From Actinomadura sp. 6K520 (GTDB lineage: Bacteria; Actinomycetota; Actinomycetes; Streptosporangiales; Streptosporangiaceae): a stretch of 42,678 nucleotides of DNA. Shown here one piece after another: positions 24,575 through 35,523 of this stretch. Position numbers and translations under genes: made by a program. The DNA is taken from assembly GCF_004349245.1 (NCBI RefSeq), contig NZ_SMLC01000051.1, positions 1 to 42,678 on the forward strand, given 5' to 3'. How positions within the stretch are numbered: the stretch's first letter is position 1; every line of letters begins with the position of its first letter. The notes below the pieces were generated by a model. It did no database searches. It worked only from the letters and a program-made list of their open reading frames with translations, and was not told the origin of the DNA.

Positions 24575-26707
24575 ATGTCCCGGCTGCTCTACCGACTGGG
24601 AAAGGCCGCCGCCCTGCGGCCCTGGCGGTTCATCGCCGCCTGGCTGGCGATCGTCGCGGTGCTGGCGGGCCTCGCCGGCGTCGCGGGAGGCGCCCTGCAC
24701 GACAACTACACGCTGGAGGGCACAGGGTCGCAGCAGGCCACCGACCTGCTGGAGGAGCGCTTCCCGGCGCTGTCGGGGGCGGACGCCAGGGTCGTCGTGC
24801 ACGCCGGCTCCGGGACGGTCGACCGGGCGGCGCTGGCGGCGGCGGCCGGGGAACTGCGCGAGATGCCGCACGTCAGCGTCGTGGACCCGGTGCTCCCGAG
24901 CCCGGACGGGGCGACCGCGCTGCTGACCGTCCGGTACTCGGTGCCGGTCACGGACCTGAAGCCGGGGGAGACCCTCGACCTGCTGCGATCCGCCACGCGG
25001 GGCCTCTCGGACGCCGGCTACCAGGTCGAGTTCGGCGGCCAGGTGCCGGAGAACGTGACGGCGCCGAGCGGTGTCGCCGAGGCGATCGGCGTCGGGGCCG
25101 CGCTGGTGATCCTGCTGCTGGCGTTCGGGTCGGTCGTGGCGGCGGGACTGCCGCTGGTGGTGGCGCTGGCCGGGCTGGGCGCCGGGGTGTCGGGGATCAC
25201 GCTCCTGGCCGCGTTCACCGACGTGGCGACGACGGCGCCGACGCTGGCCACCATGGTCGGGCTGGGCGTCGGCATCGACTACGCGCTGCTCATCCTGACC
25301 CGGCACCGCGAGGGCATCGCGGAGGGCCTCACCGTCCCCGAGTCGGTGGCGCGGGCCAACGCGACCGCCGGCCAGTCGGTGATCTTCGCGGGGTGCACCG
25401 TGCTGCTGGCGCTGTGCGGGCTGGTGCTGTCGCGGATCCCCGTCTTCATGACGATGGGGTTCACGACAGGGCTGGTCGTCACCACGACGATGCTGGGCGC
25501 GGTCACGCTGCTCCCCGCCGTGCTGGGGCTGGCGGGACACCGGGTGCTGCGCCGCCGCGACCGGGCCGCCGGCGCGACGATCGTCGTGGAGTCGCCGCGG
25601 ATCCGGCGGTGGGCGGAGCACGTGGGCCGGCACCCCTGGCCGTGGCTGCTGGCCGCGTCGGTGCTGATGCTCGCGCTGGCCGCGCCCGCCCTCGGCATGC
25701 GCACCTGGCCCAGCGACGCCAGCAGCGAGCCGGCGTCCAACACCGTCCGGCAGGCGTACGACTTGGTCGCCGACGCCTACGGCCCCGGCGCGAACGGGCC
25801 GCTGGCCGTCGCGGTCGACCTCACGAAGGTGGAGCGGGACGCCCTGCCCGGCCTGGGCGAGCGGCTGGCCGCCACGGACGGCGTCACGGACGTCGCGCCG
25901 CCCCGGCTGTCCGAGGCCGGCGACGCCGCGGTGATCATGGTGACGCCGGAGTACGGGCCGCAGGACGAGCGGGTGACGGGCCTCGTCGACCGGATCCGCG
26001 CGGACGTGCTGCCGCCCGGCTCGGAGATCACCGGGCTGACCGCCGCCTACGTGGACCTGTCCCGGACGCTGTCGGACCGGCTCTGGCCGGTGATCGGCGC
26101 GGTCGTCGCCACCTCGTTCATCATGCTGATGGTCGTGTTCCGGTCGGTGCTGGCGCCGCTGAAGGCCGCGGCGATGAACCTGCTGTCGATCGGCGCCGCG
26201 TACGGGGTGCTCACGGCCGTGTTCCAGTGGGGCTGGGGCGCCGAGCTGCTCGGGCTCCCGCACAGCGTCCCGGTGTCGAGCTTCATCCTGCTGCTGCTGT
26301 TCGCGGTGCTGTTCGGCGTGTCGATGGACTACGAGGTCTTCCTGCTGTCGCGGGTCAGGGAGGCGTGGCTGCAGAGCGGCGACGCCCGCGGGTCGGTGGC
26401 CACCGGCCTGGCCGCGACGGGCCGGGTCATCTCCAGCGCCGCGATGATCATGGTGGCGGTGTTCCTCGGGTTCGCCGCCGACCCAGGGCTGGTGGTCAAG
26501 CAGATGGGGGTGGGGCTCGCGGTCGCCGTGGCGCTCGACGCGACGGTCGTCCGGCTGGTGCTGGTGCCCGCCACGATGTCGCTGCTCGGCCGGGCGAACT
26601 GGTGGCTGCCGCGGCCGCTCGCCCGGGTCCTGCCGGACATCGACGTGCACGGCGGGTCCGCGCCCCCGGCGGCGCCCGAACGGGAGCCCGAACCCAGCCG
26701 CGCGTGA
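24575..26707 (+). CDS. MmpL family RND transporter
   Basis: 710 residues, the compact MmpL/YdfJ size. Predicted topology is one N-terminal helix (WRFIAAWLAIVAVLAGLAG), a periplasmic loop, five helices, then a repeat of the same pattern. The RND proton-relay signature appears twice: GVGIDYALLILTRHRE in the first half and FGVSMDYEVFLLSRVREAW in the second, each with its Asp-Tyr pair. Substrates of the family include lipids and small drug-like molecules; which applies here cannot be seen. GGGGGAGAAGAG precedes the ATG. It is followed after 53 nt by a BTAD regulator with its own promoter-like element. The C-terminal tail is proline/glutamate rich. Confidence 0.92.
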   Translation: MSRLLYRLGKAAALRPWRFIAAWLAIVAVLAGLAGVAGGALHDNYTLEGTGSQQATDLLEERFPALSGADARVVVHAGSGTVDRAALAAAAGELREMPHVSVVDPVLPSPDGATALLTVRYSVPVTDLKPGETLDLLRSATRGLSDAGYQVEFGGQVPENVTAPSGVAEAIGVGAALVILLLAFGSVVAAGLPLVVALAGLGAGVSGITLLAAFTDVATTAPTLATMVGLGVGIDYALLILTRHREGIAEGLTVPESVARANATAGQSVIFAGCTVLLALCGLVLSRIPVFMTMGFTTGLVVTTTMLGAVTLLPAVLGLAGHRVLRRRDRAAGATIVVESPRIRRWAEHVGRHPWPWLLAASVLMLALAAPALGMRTWPSDASSEPASNTVRQAYDLVADAYGPGANGPLAVAVDLTKVERDALPGLGERLAATDGVTDVAPPRLSEAGDAAVIMVTPEYGPQDERVTGLVDRIRADVLPPGSEITGLTAAYVDLSRTLSDRLWPVIGAVVATSFIMLMVVFRSVLAPLKAAAMNLLSIGAAYGVLTAVFQWGWGAELLGLPHSVPVSSFILLLLFAVLFGVSMDYEVFLLSRVREAWLQSGDARGSVATGLAATGRVISSAAMIMVAVFLGFAADPGLVVKQMGVGLAVAVALDATVVRLVLVPATMSLLGRANWWLPRPLARVLPDIDVHGGSAPPAAPEREPEPSRA

Positions 26708-26728
26708 CGGCGGGGAGCGACCGCGATG

Positions 26729-26769
26729 AGGCGGCATGTCCCGGTTAGGCTGAGCGGGACATGCCGCCT
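26729..26769. promoter_or_regulatory. 15-bp perfect inverted repeat over the BTAD regulator promoter and start codon
   Basis: Arms 26729-26743 (AGGCGGCATGTCCCG) and 26755-26769 (CGGGACATGCCGCCT) are perfect complements separated by 11 nt. The spacer carries TAGGCT (26746-26751), a good -10 box, and the right arm contains the regulator's ATG (26761). Protein bound here would block both promoter and start. An RNA hairpin in read-through transcripts from mmpL is a second possibility. Confidence 0.75.
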
Positions 26770-29700
26770 GTCGTACGCGTTCTCGGGGCCTTCGCCGCCG
26801 AGGTTGCGGGAGAGCCCGCCGACCTCGGCGGCCCCCGCCAGCGCTCCGTCCTCGCGCGGCTCGTCGCCGCGCGGGGCCGGATGGTGACCGCCGACCGGCT
26901 CGTCGAGGACCTGTGGGCGGGGACGGCGCCGTCCCGCGCCGCCGCCGGTCTCCAGTCGTTCGTGTCCCACCTGCGCCGGGCGCTCGAACCGGACCGGCCG
27001 CCCCGCACTCCCGCGACGGTCCTGGTCACCGAACCGCCGGGGTACGCGCTCCGGCTGCCGGACGCGAGCGTCGACGCGTGGCGGTTCGACACCCTGATCG
27101 ACGAGGCCGCCGGGCTGCTGGACGCGGACCCGGCGCGGGCCCGCCGCCGCGCCGAGGCGGCGCTCGCCGAGTGGCGCGGCCCCGCGTACGCCGAGTTCGC
27201 CGGCCTGCCGTGGGCCGCCGCCGAGGCCGCCCGCCTGGACGAGCGGCGCCGCCTCGCCGTGGAGCGCCGCGCCGAGGCGATGCTGCGGCTCGGGTCCGCG
27301 GCGGAGGCCGTCCCCGACCTGGAGGCCCACGCCGCCGGCGACCCGCTGCGGGAGGAGGCGTGGCGGCTGCTGACCTTGGCCCTCTACCGGGCGGGACGGC
27401 AGGGCGACGCGCTCGCCGCGCTCCGCCGCGCCCGCGCGACCCTCACCGAGGAACTCGGCGTCGATCCCGGCCCGGCACTGCGCCGCCTTGAGGCCGCCAT
27501 CCTGACCCAGTCGCTCGACCCGGGACCGGCCGACGGGGGCAGGGCGGTGCTACGCGACGCGCGGCCCGTCCTGCGACCGGTGCCCGACCCCCAGCGGGAC
27601 GTGCCCGCGTTCGTCGGACGTGTCGAGGAGCTGGCCCGGCTGGACGACGCGGCCCGGGACGCCGCCGCCGGGCGGGGCGGCGCCGTCCTCGTCGCCGGTG
27701 ACGCGGGCATGGGCAAGACCGCGCTCGCCGAACGGTTCGCGCGGGGCCTGGCCGAGCGCGGCTGGACCTGCGCGTGGGGCCGGGCGCAGGAGACCGGGGG
27801 AGCCCCCGCGGCCTGGCCGTGGGCCGAGCTGCTGCGCGAGCTGGCCGCCGCCGTGCCGCCCGGTGCCGGACTGGCCGCGCGCCTCGGGCCGCTGCTGGAC
27901 GACGCCTTCACCGCGGGCGGGGACGCCGACGTCGGCACGGGACGGTTCCGGCTGCATCTGGCCGTCGGCGACTACCTCGCCGGGGTCGCGGACACGGCGC
28001 CGCTCCTGCTCGTCCTCGACGACCTGCACTGGGCGGACGAGGAGACCCTCGCGCTGCTCGTCCGGCTCGCCGGGCGGCTGCGGGACCGCCCCGTCCTGCT
28101 GCTGACGACCTTCCGGCAGACCGAGGTCGAGGGCGGCCTGGTGACCGCGCTCGCCCACCTCGCCCGGCACGAGCCGCTGCGGATCGAGCTCGGCGGCCTG
28201 TCGGCGGACGAGGTCGCCGCCCTCGTCCGCGGCACCGGCGCCACCGGCCTCGGCGACGCGGAGCTGTCCGCCATCGCCGAGCGGACCGGCGGCAACCCGT
28301 TCTTCACCCGGGAGACGGCCCGGCTCATCGACGCCGAGGGCCTGCCCGCCGCCACCCGCCGGGTGCCCGCCGGGGTCGGCGACGTGCTGCGCCGCCGCAT
28401 CGCCCGGCTCCCGGCGCCCGTGCGGACCGTCCTGCGCGACGCGGCCGTCGTCGGCCGGGACGCCGGTCTGGACGTGCTGTCCGACCTGGCCGGCGACGAG
28501 GAGACCGTGATCGACGCCGTCGAGGCGGGGTTGCGCAGCGGCCTGGTCACCGAGCCGGCCCCCGGCCGGATGCGGTTCGCGCACGCGCTCGTCCGCGACA
28601 CCCTCTACGACGGGATCTCCCGGGCCCGCCGCACCCGGCTGCACGGCCGCGTCGCCGCGGCGCTCGAACGGCACGCCGCCGGCGAGGTCGCCGCGATCGC
28701 GCACCACTACCTCGAAGCGGGCACGGACCCCGACCGGGCCGTCCGGTACGCGCGGCGCGCCGCGCGGGCCGCCGAGGCCCGGTTCGCCCACGGGACCGCC
28801 GCGGACCTGTGGGTCCGCGCGGTGGAGACCCTGCGCGGGCAGGGCCCCGGGGCGGCCCGCGACCGGCTGGAGGCGGAGGTCGCCGCGATCCGCGCGACCG
28901 CGCTCGCCGGGAACGTCGTCGACGCCCGGGACCGGCGGCTCGCCGCCATCGCCGACGCCCGCGCGTCCGGCGACGTCCGGCTGCTCGCCCGGATCATCGC
29001 GAGCTTCGACGTCCCCACGCTGTGGACGAGCCGCGAGTACGGCACCCTCGACCACGCCGTCGTGGAGGCCGCCGAGGAGGCGCTCGCCCGGCTCCCCGAG
29101 GACGAGCGGGAGCTGCGCGTCCGGCTGCTGACGACCCTGGCGATCGAGCTGGAGGGCGAGCCGCAGGAACGGGGCGTCACCGCGTCCGACGAGGCGGTCC
29201 GCACCGCCCGCGCCCTCGGCGTCCCGGAACTGCTCGCCGTCGCGCTGAACGGCGCCTACGTCAACGGCTACCGGTCCGCGGACGGGCTGGCCCACCGGTA
29301 CCGGCTCGCGTCCGAGCTGCTCGACCTCGCGACCCGGCACGACCTCGGAACCTACCTCGTCCTCGCGCACCTGCAGCTGCAGCAGGCTGCCCTGTCCGCC
29401 CTCGACCCGCCCACCGCGCGGCGGCACCTGGAGGAGGGGCGGCGGCTCGCGGACCAGTACGGGCTGCCGCTGCTCGCCGAGATCGGGAGCTGGTACGCCG
29501 GGCTGTCGCGCGCCTTCACCGCCACGTTCGAGGAGGCGGAACGCGCGTACGAGCGGCTGTCCGACGCCATCGGCCGGACGAGGATCTGGTCGAGCGAGCA
29601 GGCCGTGGGGCTCCTCGGCGTCTTCTGCCTGCGGCTCGTCCAGGGCAGGGCCGCGGAGATGCTGGACGGCTCCGCCTGGCTCCACCGCCAGTGGGGCCAC

Positions 29701-30114
29701 GTCGGGGCCACCGCCGACCTGCAGGCCCTGGCGCTGATCGCCGCCGGCCGCACCGCGGAGGCCGAGCGGGTCGTCGCCGGGGCCGGTCCCATCCGCCTCG
29801 ACTACTTCTTCGACCTCACCATGCCGATGCGGTCGCTGCGCGCGATCGCGCTCGGCGACCGCGACCTGGCCGAGGAGTGCTACGCGGCGCTGCTGCCCTA
29901 CGCGGAGCAGTTCACCGGCGGCGCGACCGCCATCGGCACCCTCGGCCCCGTGTCACAGGTACTGGGCGATCTCGCGAGGTTCCTCGACCGCCCCGCCGGC
30001 ACCACCGCCGCCCACTACCGGAAGGCGGCCGAGGTGGCGACCCGCCTAGGCGCCACCCTGTGGACGGAGAGGGCCAACGCCGCGATGACCGCCCTGGGCA
30101 CCCCCGCCGCCTAG
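26761..30114 (+). CDS. Large BTAD (SARP/AfsR-like) transcriptional regulator with AAA ATPase domain
   Basis: 1117 residues. Residues 1-95 form an OmpR-like winged helix (VRVLGAFAAEVAG, RSVLARLVAARGRMVTADRL). Residues 100-245 are the bacterial transcriptional activation domain, with WRFDTLIDEAAGLL and the closing LTEELGVDPGPALRRLEAAIL. An AAA/NB-ARC-like ATPase follows, with Walker A VAGDAGMGKTALAERFA at about 317-333 and Walker B LLLVLDDLHWADE. The C-terminal 500 residues are alpha-helical and TPR-like. Such regulators control secondary metabolism or stress genes. There is no Shine-Dalgarno; the ATG lies 9 nt after TAGGCT and inside an inverted repeat. Neighbouring mmpL is the obvious candidate target. 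Confidence 0.9.
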   Translation: MPPVVRVLGAFAAEVAGEPADLGGPRQRSVLARLVAARGRMVTADRLVEDLWAGTAPSRAAAGLQSFVSHLRRALEPDRPPRTPATVLVTEPPGYALRLPDASVDAWRFDTLIDEAAGLLDADPARARRRAEAALAEWRGPAYAEFAGLPWAAAEAARLDERRRLAVERRAEAMLRLGSAAEAVPDLEAHAAGDPLREEAWRLLTLALYRAGRQGDALAALRRARATLTEELGVDPGPALRRLEAAILTQSLDPGPADGGRAVLRDARPVLRPVPDPQRDVPAFVGRVEELARLDDAARDAAAGRGGAVLVAGDAGMGKTALAERFARGLAERGWTCAWGRAQETGGAPAAWPWAELLRELAAAVPPGAGLAARLGPLLDDAFTAGGDADVGTGRFRLHLAVGDYLAGVADTAPLLLVLDDLHWADEETLALLVRLAGRLRDRPVLLLTTFRQTEVEGGLVTALAHLARHEPLRIELGGLSADEVAALVRGTGATGLGDAELSAIAERTGGNPFFTRETARLIDAEGLPAATRRVPAGVGDVLRRRIARLPAPVRTVLRDAAVVGRDAGLDVLSDLAGDEETVIDAVEAGLRSGLVTEPAPGRMRFAHALVRDTLYDGISRARRTRLHGRVAAALERHAAGEVAAIAHHYLEAGTDPDRAVRYARRAARAAEARFAHGTAADLWVRAVETLRGQGPGAARDRLEAEVAAIRATALAGNVVDARDRRLAAIADARASGDVRLLARIIASFDVPTLWTSREYGTLDHAVVEAAEEALARLPEDERELRVRLLTTLAIELEGEPQERGVTASDEAVRTARALGVPELLAVALNGAYVNGYRSADGLAHRYRLASELLDLATRHDLGTYLVLAHLQLQQAALSALDPPTARRHLEEGRRLADQYGLPLLAEIGSWYAGLSRAFTATFEEAERAYERLSDAIGRTRIWSSEQAVGLLGVFCLRLVQGRAAEMLDGSAWLHRQWGHVGATADLQALALIAAGRTAEAERVVAGAGPIRLDYFFDLTMPMRSLRAIALGDRDLAEECYAALLPYAEQFTGGATAIGTLGPVSQVLGDLARFLDRPAGTTAAHYRKAAEVATRLGATLWTERANAAMTALGTPAA

Positions 30115-30202
30115 CAGGTGTTCGAGTGACCTCGGCTCCGCACCGGACACGGTCACGGAGCGCGCGTCGGCGCAGTCGGCCCGGCCTGCGGGCGACATGA
30201 GC

Positions 30203-30208
30203 GACAAT
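30203..30208 (+). promoter_or_regulatory. Candidate -10 box for leaderless era mRNA
   Basis: GACAAT lies 6 nt before the GTG at 30215 (9 nt after the GTG at 30212 would be too near). No Shine-Dalgarno is visible. Confidence 0.45.
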
Positions 30209-30214
30209 TGAGTG

Positions 30215-31138
30215 GTGACAGTGATGGGCAGTGGGGTGCGCGAGGGGTATCGGGCCGGGTTCGCATGTTTCATCGGGCGGCCCAACGTCGGCAAGTCGAC
30301 GCTGATGAACGCCCTGGTCGGGACCAAGGTGGCGATCACCAGCAGCCGGCCGCAGACGACGCGCCGCGCGATCCGGGGGATCGTGCACCGGATGGACGCG
30401 CAGCTCGTCGTCGTCGACACCCCGGGCCTGCACAAACCCCGGACGCTGCTGGGCGAGCGGCTCGACAGCCTCGTCCGGTCCACGCTCACCGAGGTGGACG
30501 TGATCGGCTTCTGCGTGCCCGCCGACCAGCCCGTCGGGCCCGGAGACCGGTACATCGCCCGCGAGCTGGCGGGTGTGGGGAAGACCCCCGTCGTCGCGAT
30601 CGTGACCAAGGCCGACCTCGCCCCGCCCGAGCGGGTGGCCGAGCAGCTCCTCGCGGTGGGGGAGCTGGGCGAGTTCGCCGACATCGTGCCGTGCTCGGCC
30701 GAGACCGGCTTCCAGGTCGACCTCGTCGGTGACCTGCTGATCTCCCACCTGCCGGACGGCATGCCGCTCTACCCGGAGGGCGATCTCACCGATGAGCCGG
30801 AACAGCTCCTCGTGGCCGAACTGATCCGCGAGGCGGCGCTGGAGGGCGTCCGGGACGAGCTGCCCCACTCCATCGCCGTGGTCGTGGACGAGATGGGTCC
30901 CCGCGAGGGCCGCGACGGCCTCGTCGACATCTACGCGCACCTGTTCGTCGAGCGCCCGAGCCAGAAGGGCATCATCATCGGGCACAAGGGGTCGCGGCTG
31001 CGCGAGGTGGGCGCGGCGGCGCGGCGGCAGATCGAGGCGCTGCTCGGCAGCAAGGTCTTCCTCGACCTGCGCGTCAGCGTCCTGAAGGACTGGCAGCGCG
31101 ACCCCAAGCAGCTACGCCGGCTCGGGTTCTACGACTGA
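30215..31138 (+). CDS. era: GTPase Era, ribosome assembly factor
   Basis: 307 residues from the GTG at 30215; a GTG at 30212 and an ATG at 30224 are in-frame alternatives. G1 is GRPNVGKSTL, switch I TTRRAIRGI, G3 VDTPGLHKP, G4 TKAD and G5 CSAE. The C-terminal KH domain has KGIIIGHKGSRLREVG, and the protein ends LRRLGFYD. Era binds the 3' end of 16S rRNA and acts with YbeY and KsgA in small-subunit maturation. The start was chosen because a GACAAT box six bases upstream would give a leaderless mRNA. The last 10 nt overlap the convergent membrane protein gene. Confidence 0.96.
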   Translation: MTVMGSGVREGYRAGFACFIGRPNVGKSTLMNALVGTKVAITSSRPQTTRRAIRGIVHRMDAQLVVVDTPGLHKPRTLLGERLDSLVRSTLTEVDVIGFCVPADQPVGPGDRYIARELAGVGKTPVVAIVTKADLAPPERVAEQLLAVGELGEFADIVPCSAETGFQVDLVGDLLISHLPDGMPLYPEGDLTDEPEQLLVAELIREAALEGVRDELPHSIAVVVDEMGPREGRDGLVDIYAHLFVERPSQKGIIIGHKGSRLREVGAAARRQIEALLGSKVFLDLRVSVLKDWQRDPKQLRRLGFYD

Positions 31139-31920
31139 TCCTTCTTCGGCTCGTCCGGCTCGTCCGGCTCGCCTGACGGTTCGTCCTCGGCCCGGCGCCC
31201 CCATGCCTGGTCCTCCCGGGGCCAGACGGCGTCCGGGTCGGCCGGGTAGTGCTGCTGCTCCGCGTACTGCTGCTCCGTGTACTGCTGCTCCGGCTGCGCG
31301 GGGTACCGGCCCGGCCGCCCCCGGGACGGCCTGGACACCCGGTCGGCGACGGTGCGGGCGAGGCTGAACGCGGCCACCAGCAGGGACGCGAGGACGGCCA
31401 GGTACCAGCCGTACCGGATGCTGATCTGGTAGCCGAAGTCCAGGCCGGTCTGCGGAAGGTTGTCGCGGACGTCGCCGAGCCGCACGACGAAGATGCCGCA
31501 GACCAGCAGCCCGAGCGTGCCGGGGATCGCGGCGAGCGAGCCGATCCGCGCGTCCCGCCCGATCAGGTCCCAGGCGGCGAGCGCGATCGCGGCCACCGCC
31601 AGGACCGGGACGGCGACGACCATGGTGTCGGCGTCGATGCCCGCGAGGCTGCCCAGGTCGCGCCCGATCGGCCGCCCGAACAGCTCGACGACGATCTGCG
31701 CGTGGGCCCACGGCAGGAACGCCGACACGAGCAGCACCGCCGCGGCGACGAGCGTGGCGACGATCCAGCCGGTGCCGCGCCGGCTCCCGGACGCCGGGGC
31801 GGCGGGGGCGGGGGCGGGTTCCCACATGCCTTCCGGAGGTGGCGGATAGCCGTCCACGGGCGGCAGGAAGGACGGCCGCGACCGCTGGCGGCCCGCCTCG
31901 GAACCCAGGTCACCGGTCAT
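31129..31920 (-). CDS. Hypothetical membrane protein with four predicted helices
   Basis: 263 residues. A proline-rich N-terminal tail (about 1-45) is followed by four hydrophobic segments between residues 50 and 190 (WIVATLVAAAVLLVSAFL; VVAVPVLAVAAIALAAWDL; SLAAIPGTLGLLVCGIFVV; YLAVLASLLVAAFSLA). The C-terminal 65 residues are polar and contain three near-copies of EQQY/EQQH followed by acidic repeats (DEPSGEPDEPDEPKKD). No enzyme motif is visible. TACGCT lies 6 nt before the ATG, again a leaderless arrangement. It is tail-to-tail with era. Confidence 0.78.
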   Translation of the reverse strand: MTGDLGSEAGRQRSRPSFLPPVDGYPPPPEGMWEPAPAPAAPASGSRRGTGWIVATLVAAAVLLVSAFLPWAHAQIVVELFGRPIGRDLGSLAGIDADTMVVAVPVLAVAAIALAAWDLIGRDARIGSLAAIPGTLGLLVCGIFVVRLGDVRDNLPQTGLDFGYQISIRYGWYLAVLASLLVAAFSLARTVADRVSRPSRGRPGRYPAQPEQQYTEQQYAEQQHYPADPDAVWPREDQAWGRRAEDEPSGEPDEPDEPKKDQS

Positions 31921-32021
31921 GGACCCAGCGTAAATGCACGAGCGGCATTGCCTGGTACGACCACGTCGCGCCGTGTGGCTCGGTAGTTTGGAACGAAGTC
32001 CGTTATGGGAGGAGATCCCCG

Positions 32022-32633
32022 GTGTTGCTCGTTTTCGGCCTTACGGCGGTGTCCCGCACCGTCGGCGAGGGGACGTTCCATTGCCCGCAGTGCGGGGGCG
32101 ACCGTGCCTTCCGGAGGCGCGCCGGGCGCCGCTTCTTCTCGATCTTCTTCGTCCCGCTGGTGCCGCTGTGGCGGCTCCGGGAGGCCGTGGAGTGCCGGGC
32201 GTGCCGGGGCCGCTTCCCGGTGGCGGTGCTGCGGACGCCGACCGCGCGGCAGATGGCCGAGACCCTCGCCGCGGGCATGCGCGCCGCCGCGGCGCTGGTG
32301 CTGCGCGCCGGCGACCCCGCCGACCCGGCCGCCCGCGCCCGCGCCATCGCGATCGTGACCGGCTACGGCGAGCCCGGCTACGACGGGACCGCCGTCAACG
32401 CCGACCTCGCGGAGCGGCGCACCTTCCTGGAGAAGGAGGTCGTCCGCGCGGGGGCCCAGCTCGCCGTGGAGGCCAAGGAGTGGTTCCTCGCGCAGGCCGT
32501 CCGGATCGGGCTGGCGGACGGGCCCCTCGGCGAGGGGGAGCGGCGGGAGCTGCACGGGATCGCGGACCTGCTCGGCATGTCCCCCGCCTACGCGCTCGGC
32601 GTGATCGTGACGACCGAGGGGGCGTCGCGCTGA
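32022..32633 (+). CDS. Zinc-ribbon and TerB-like domain protein
   Basis: 203 residues from the GTG at 32022, with GGAGGAG eight bases upstream. The N-terminal 60 residues fit the zinc-ribbon_15 family: FHCPQCGGDRAFRRRAGRRFF, then IFFVPLVPLW and a second pair CRACRGRF, giving a CXXC...CXXC zinc site. The rest is helical and resembles a TerB-like module, with LAVEAKEWFLAQAVRIGLADG followed by GERRELHGIADLLGMSPAYA. Function is unknown. The DDAH-like gene starts one base beyond its stop codon, so the two are co-translated. Confidence 0.8.
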   Translation: MLLVFGLTAVSRTVGEGTFHCPQCGGDRAFRRRAGRRFFSIFFVPLVPLWRLREAVECRACRGRFPVAVLRTPTARQMAETLAAGMRAAAALVLRAGDPADPAARARAIAIVTGYGEPGYDGTAVNADLAERRTFLEKEVVRAGAQLAVEAKEWFLAQAVRIGLADGPLGEGERRELHGIADLLGMSPAYALGVIVTTEGASR

Positions 32634-32634
32634 C

Positions 32635-33462
32635 ATGACCCCCGTCATCGACGCGGGGCCCGCCGCGGACCCGGGCCCCGCCGCGCGGATGAGCGGTGCC
32701 GGGCGGGGCGGCGCCGGGCGGGCGCTGGTCCGGGCACCCGGCCCGCGGCTGGCCGAGGGGATCGTCACCCATGCCGCCCGCCGTCCCGTGGACGTGGCGC
32801 TCGCCGCGCGCCAGCACGAGGCGTACGTCGCGGCGCTGCGGTCGGCCGGCTGGCGGGTGCGGGCCGTCGCCCCCGCCGACGACCAGCCCGACGCCGTGTT
32901 CGTCGAGGACGCGCTGGTCGTCTGCGGCGACGTCGCCGTCGTCGGCCGCTCGGGGGAGGAGCGCCGCCGCGGCGAACTCGCCGGCGCGGAGCGGGCCGCG
33001 CGGGGACTCGGCCTGCGGATCGAGCGGATCGAGGCGCCGGGCACCCTGGACGGCGGCGACGTGCTGCAGGCCGGCGACACCGTCTACGTGGGGCGCGGCA
33101 CCCGCACCAACGAGGAGGGCATCTGCCAGCTCGCCAGGTTCGTGGGCGGGCGGCGGGTCGTACCCGTGGACATCGGCGGCTGCCTCCACCTGAAGTCGGC
33201 GATGACCGCGCTGCCGGACGGCGCCCTGATCGGCGTGCCCGAGATGGTGGACACCTCGGTGCTGCCGTGCCTGCGGGTGCCCCGCGAACCGACCGGCGCC
33301 CAGGTCGTCGTGCTCGGGCCGGAGCACGTCCTGATGGCGGCGTCCGCGCCGCGCACCGCCGCCCGGCTCGCCGCCGACGGGCTGCGCGTCACTAGCGTCG
33401 ACATCGGCGAGTTCGAGGCCCTCGACGGCTGCGTGACCTGCCTCTCCGTGCTGGTGCCCTGA
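32635..33462 (+). CDS. Dimethylargininase (DDAH)-like amidinohydrolase
   Basis: 275 residues. Guanidino-modifying enzyme motifs are in order: FVED at 89-92, TLDGGDVLQ, GRGTRTNEEG, GCLHLKSAM with the catalytic His185, and CVTCLSVLVP with the probable catalytic Cys269. DDAH hydrolyses NG-methylated arginine to citrulline and a methylamine; an arginine deiminase or another amidinohydrolase specificity is possible. The first 25 residues are low-complexity and may not be native; ATG at 32689 is a second candidate start. The gene is coupled to the zinc-ribbon gene and precedes the leuA leader region. A link between the two functions is not apparent. Confidence 0.85.
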   Translation: MTPVIDAGPAADPGPAARMSGAGRGGAGRALVRAPGPRLAEGIVTHAARRPVDVALAARQHEAYVAALRSAGWRVRAVAPADDQPDAVFVEDALVVCGDVAVVGRSGEERRRGELAGAERAARGLGLRIERIEAPGTLDGGDVLQAGDTVYVGRGTRTNEEGICQLARFVGGRRVVPVDIGGCLHLKSAMTALPDGALIGVPEMVDTSVLPCLRVPREPTGAQVVVLGPEHVLMAASAPRTAARLAADGLRVTSVDIGEFEALDGCVTCLSVLVP

Positions 33463-35433
<1,971 letters not shown>

Positions 35434-35442
35434 CCCGCGCGA

Positions 35443-35479
35443 CCGGGTGGCCCGGCGGCACCACCGCCGGGCCACCCGG
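35443..35479. terminator. Strong hairpin between leuA and the emfourin-like gene
   Basis: Perfect 16-bp stem (35443-35458 with 35464-35479) and 5-nt loop CACCA, 9 nt after the leuA stop codon and before the convergent stop at 35524. It probably serves both genes. Confidence 0.85.
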
Positions 35480-35523
35480 GACGGCTCAGGTGCGCACGGT
35501 CCGCGGCGGGTCCGCCGGACGGT

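Noticed and set aside
24557..26737. 726-codon minus-strand frame opposite mmpL
   Set aside because: It mirrors the codon bias of mmpL and its product is rich in Arg, Gln and His without any fold signature.
27550..29700. 716-codon minus-strand frame opposite the BTAD regulator
   Set aside because: Same reason: GC-skew shadow with no recognisable motif or ribosome binding site.
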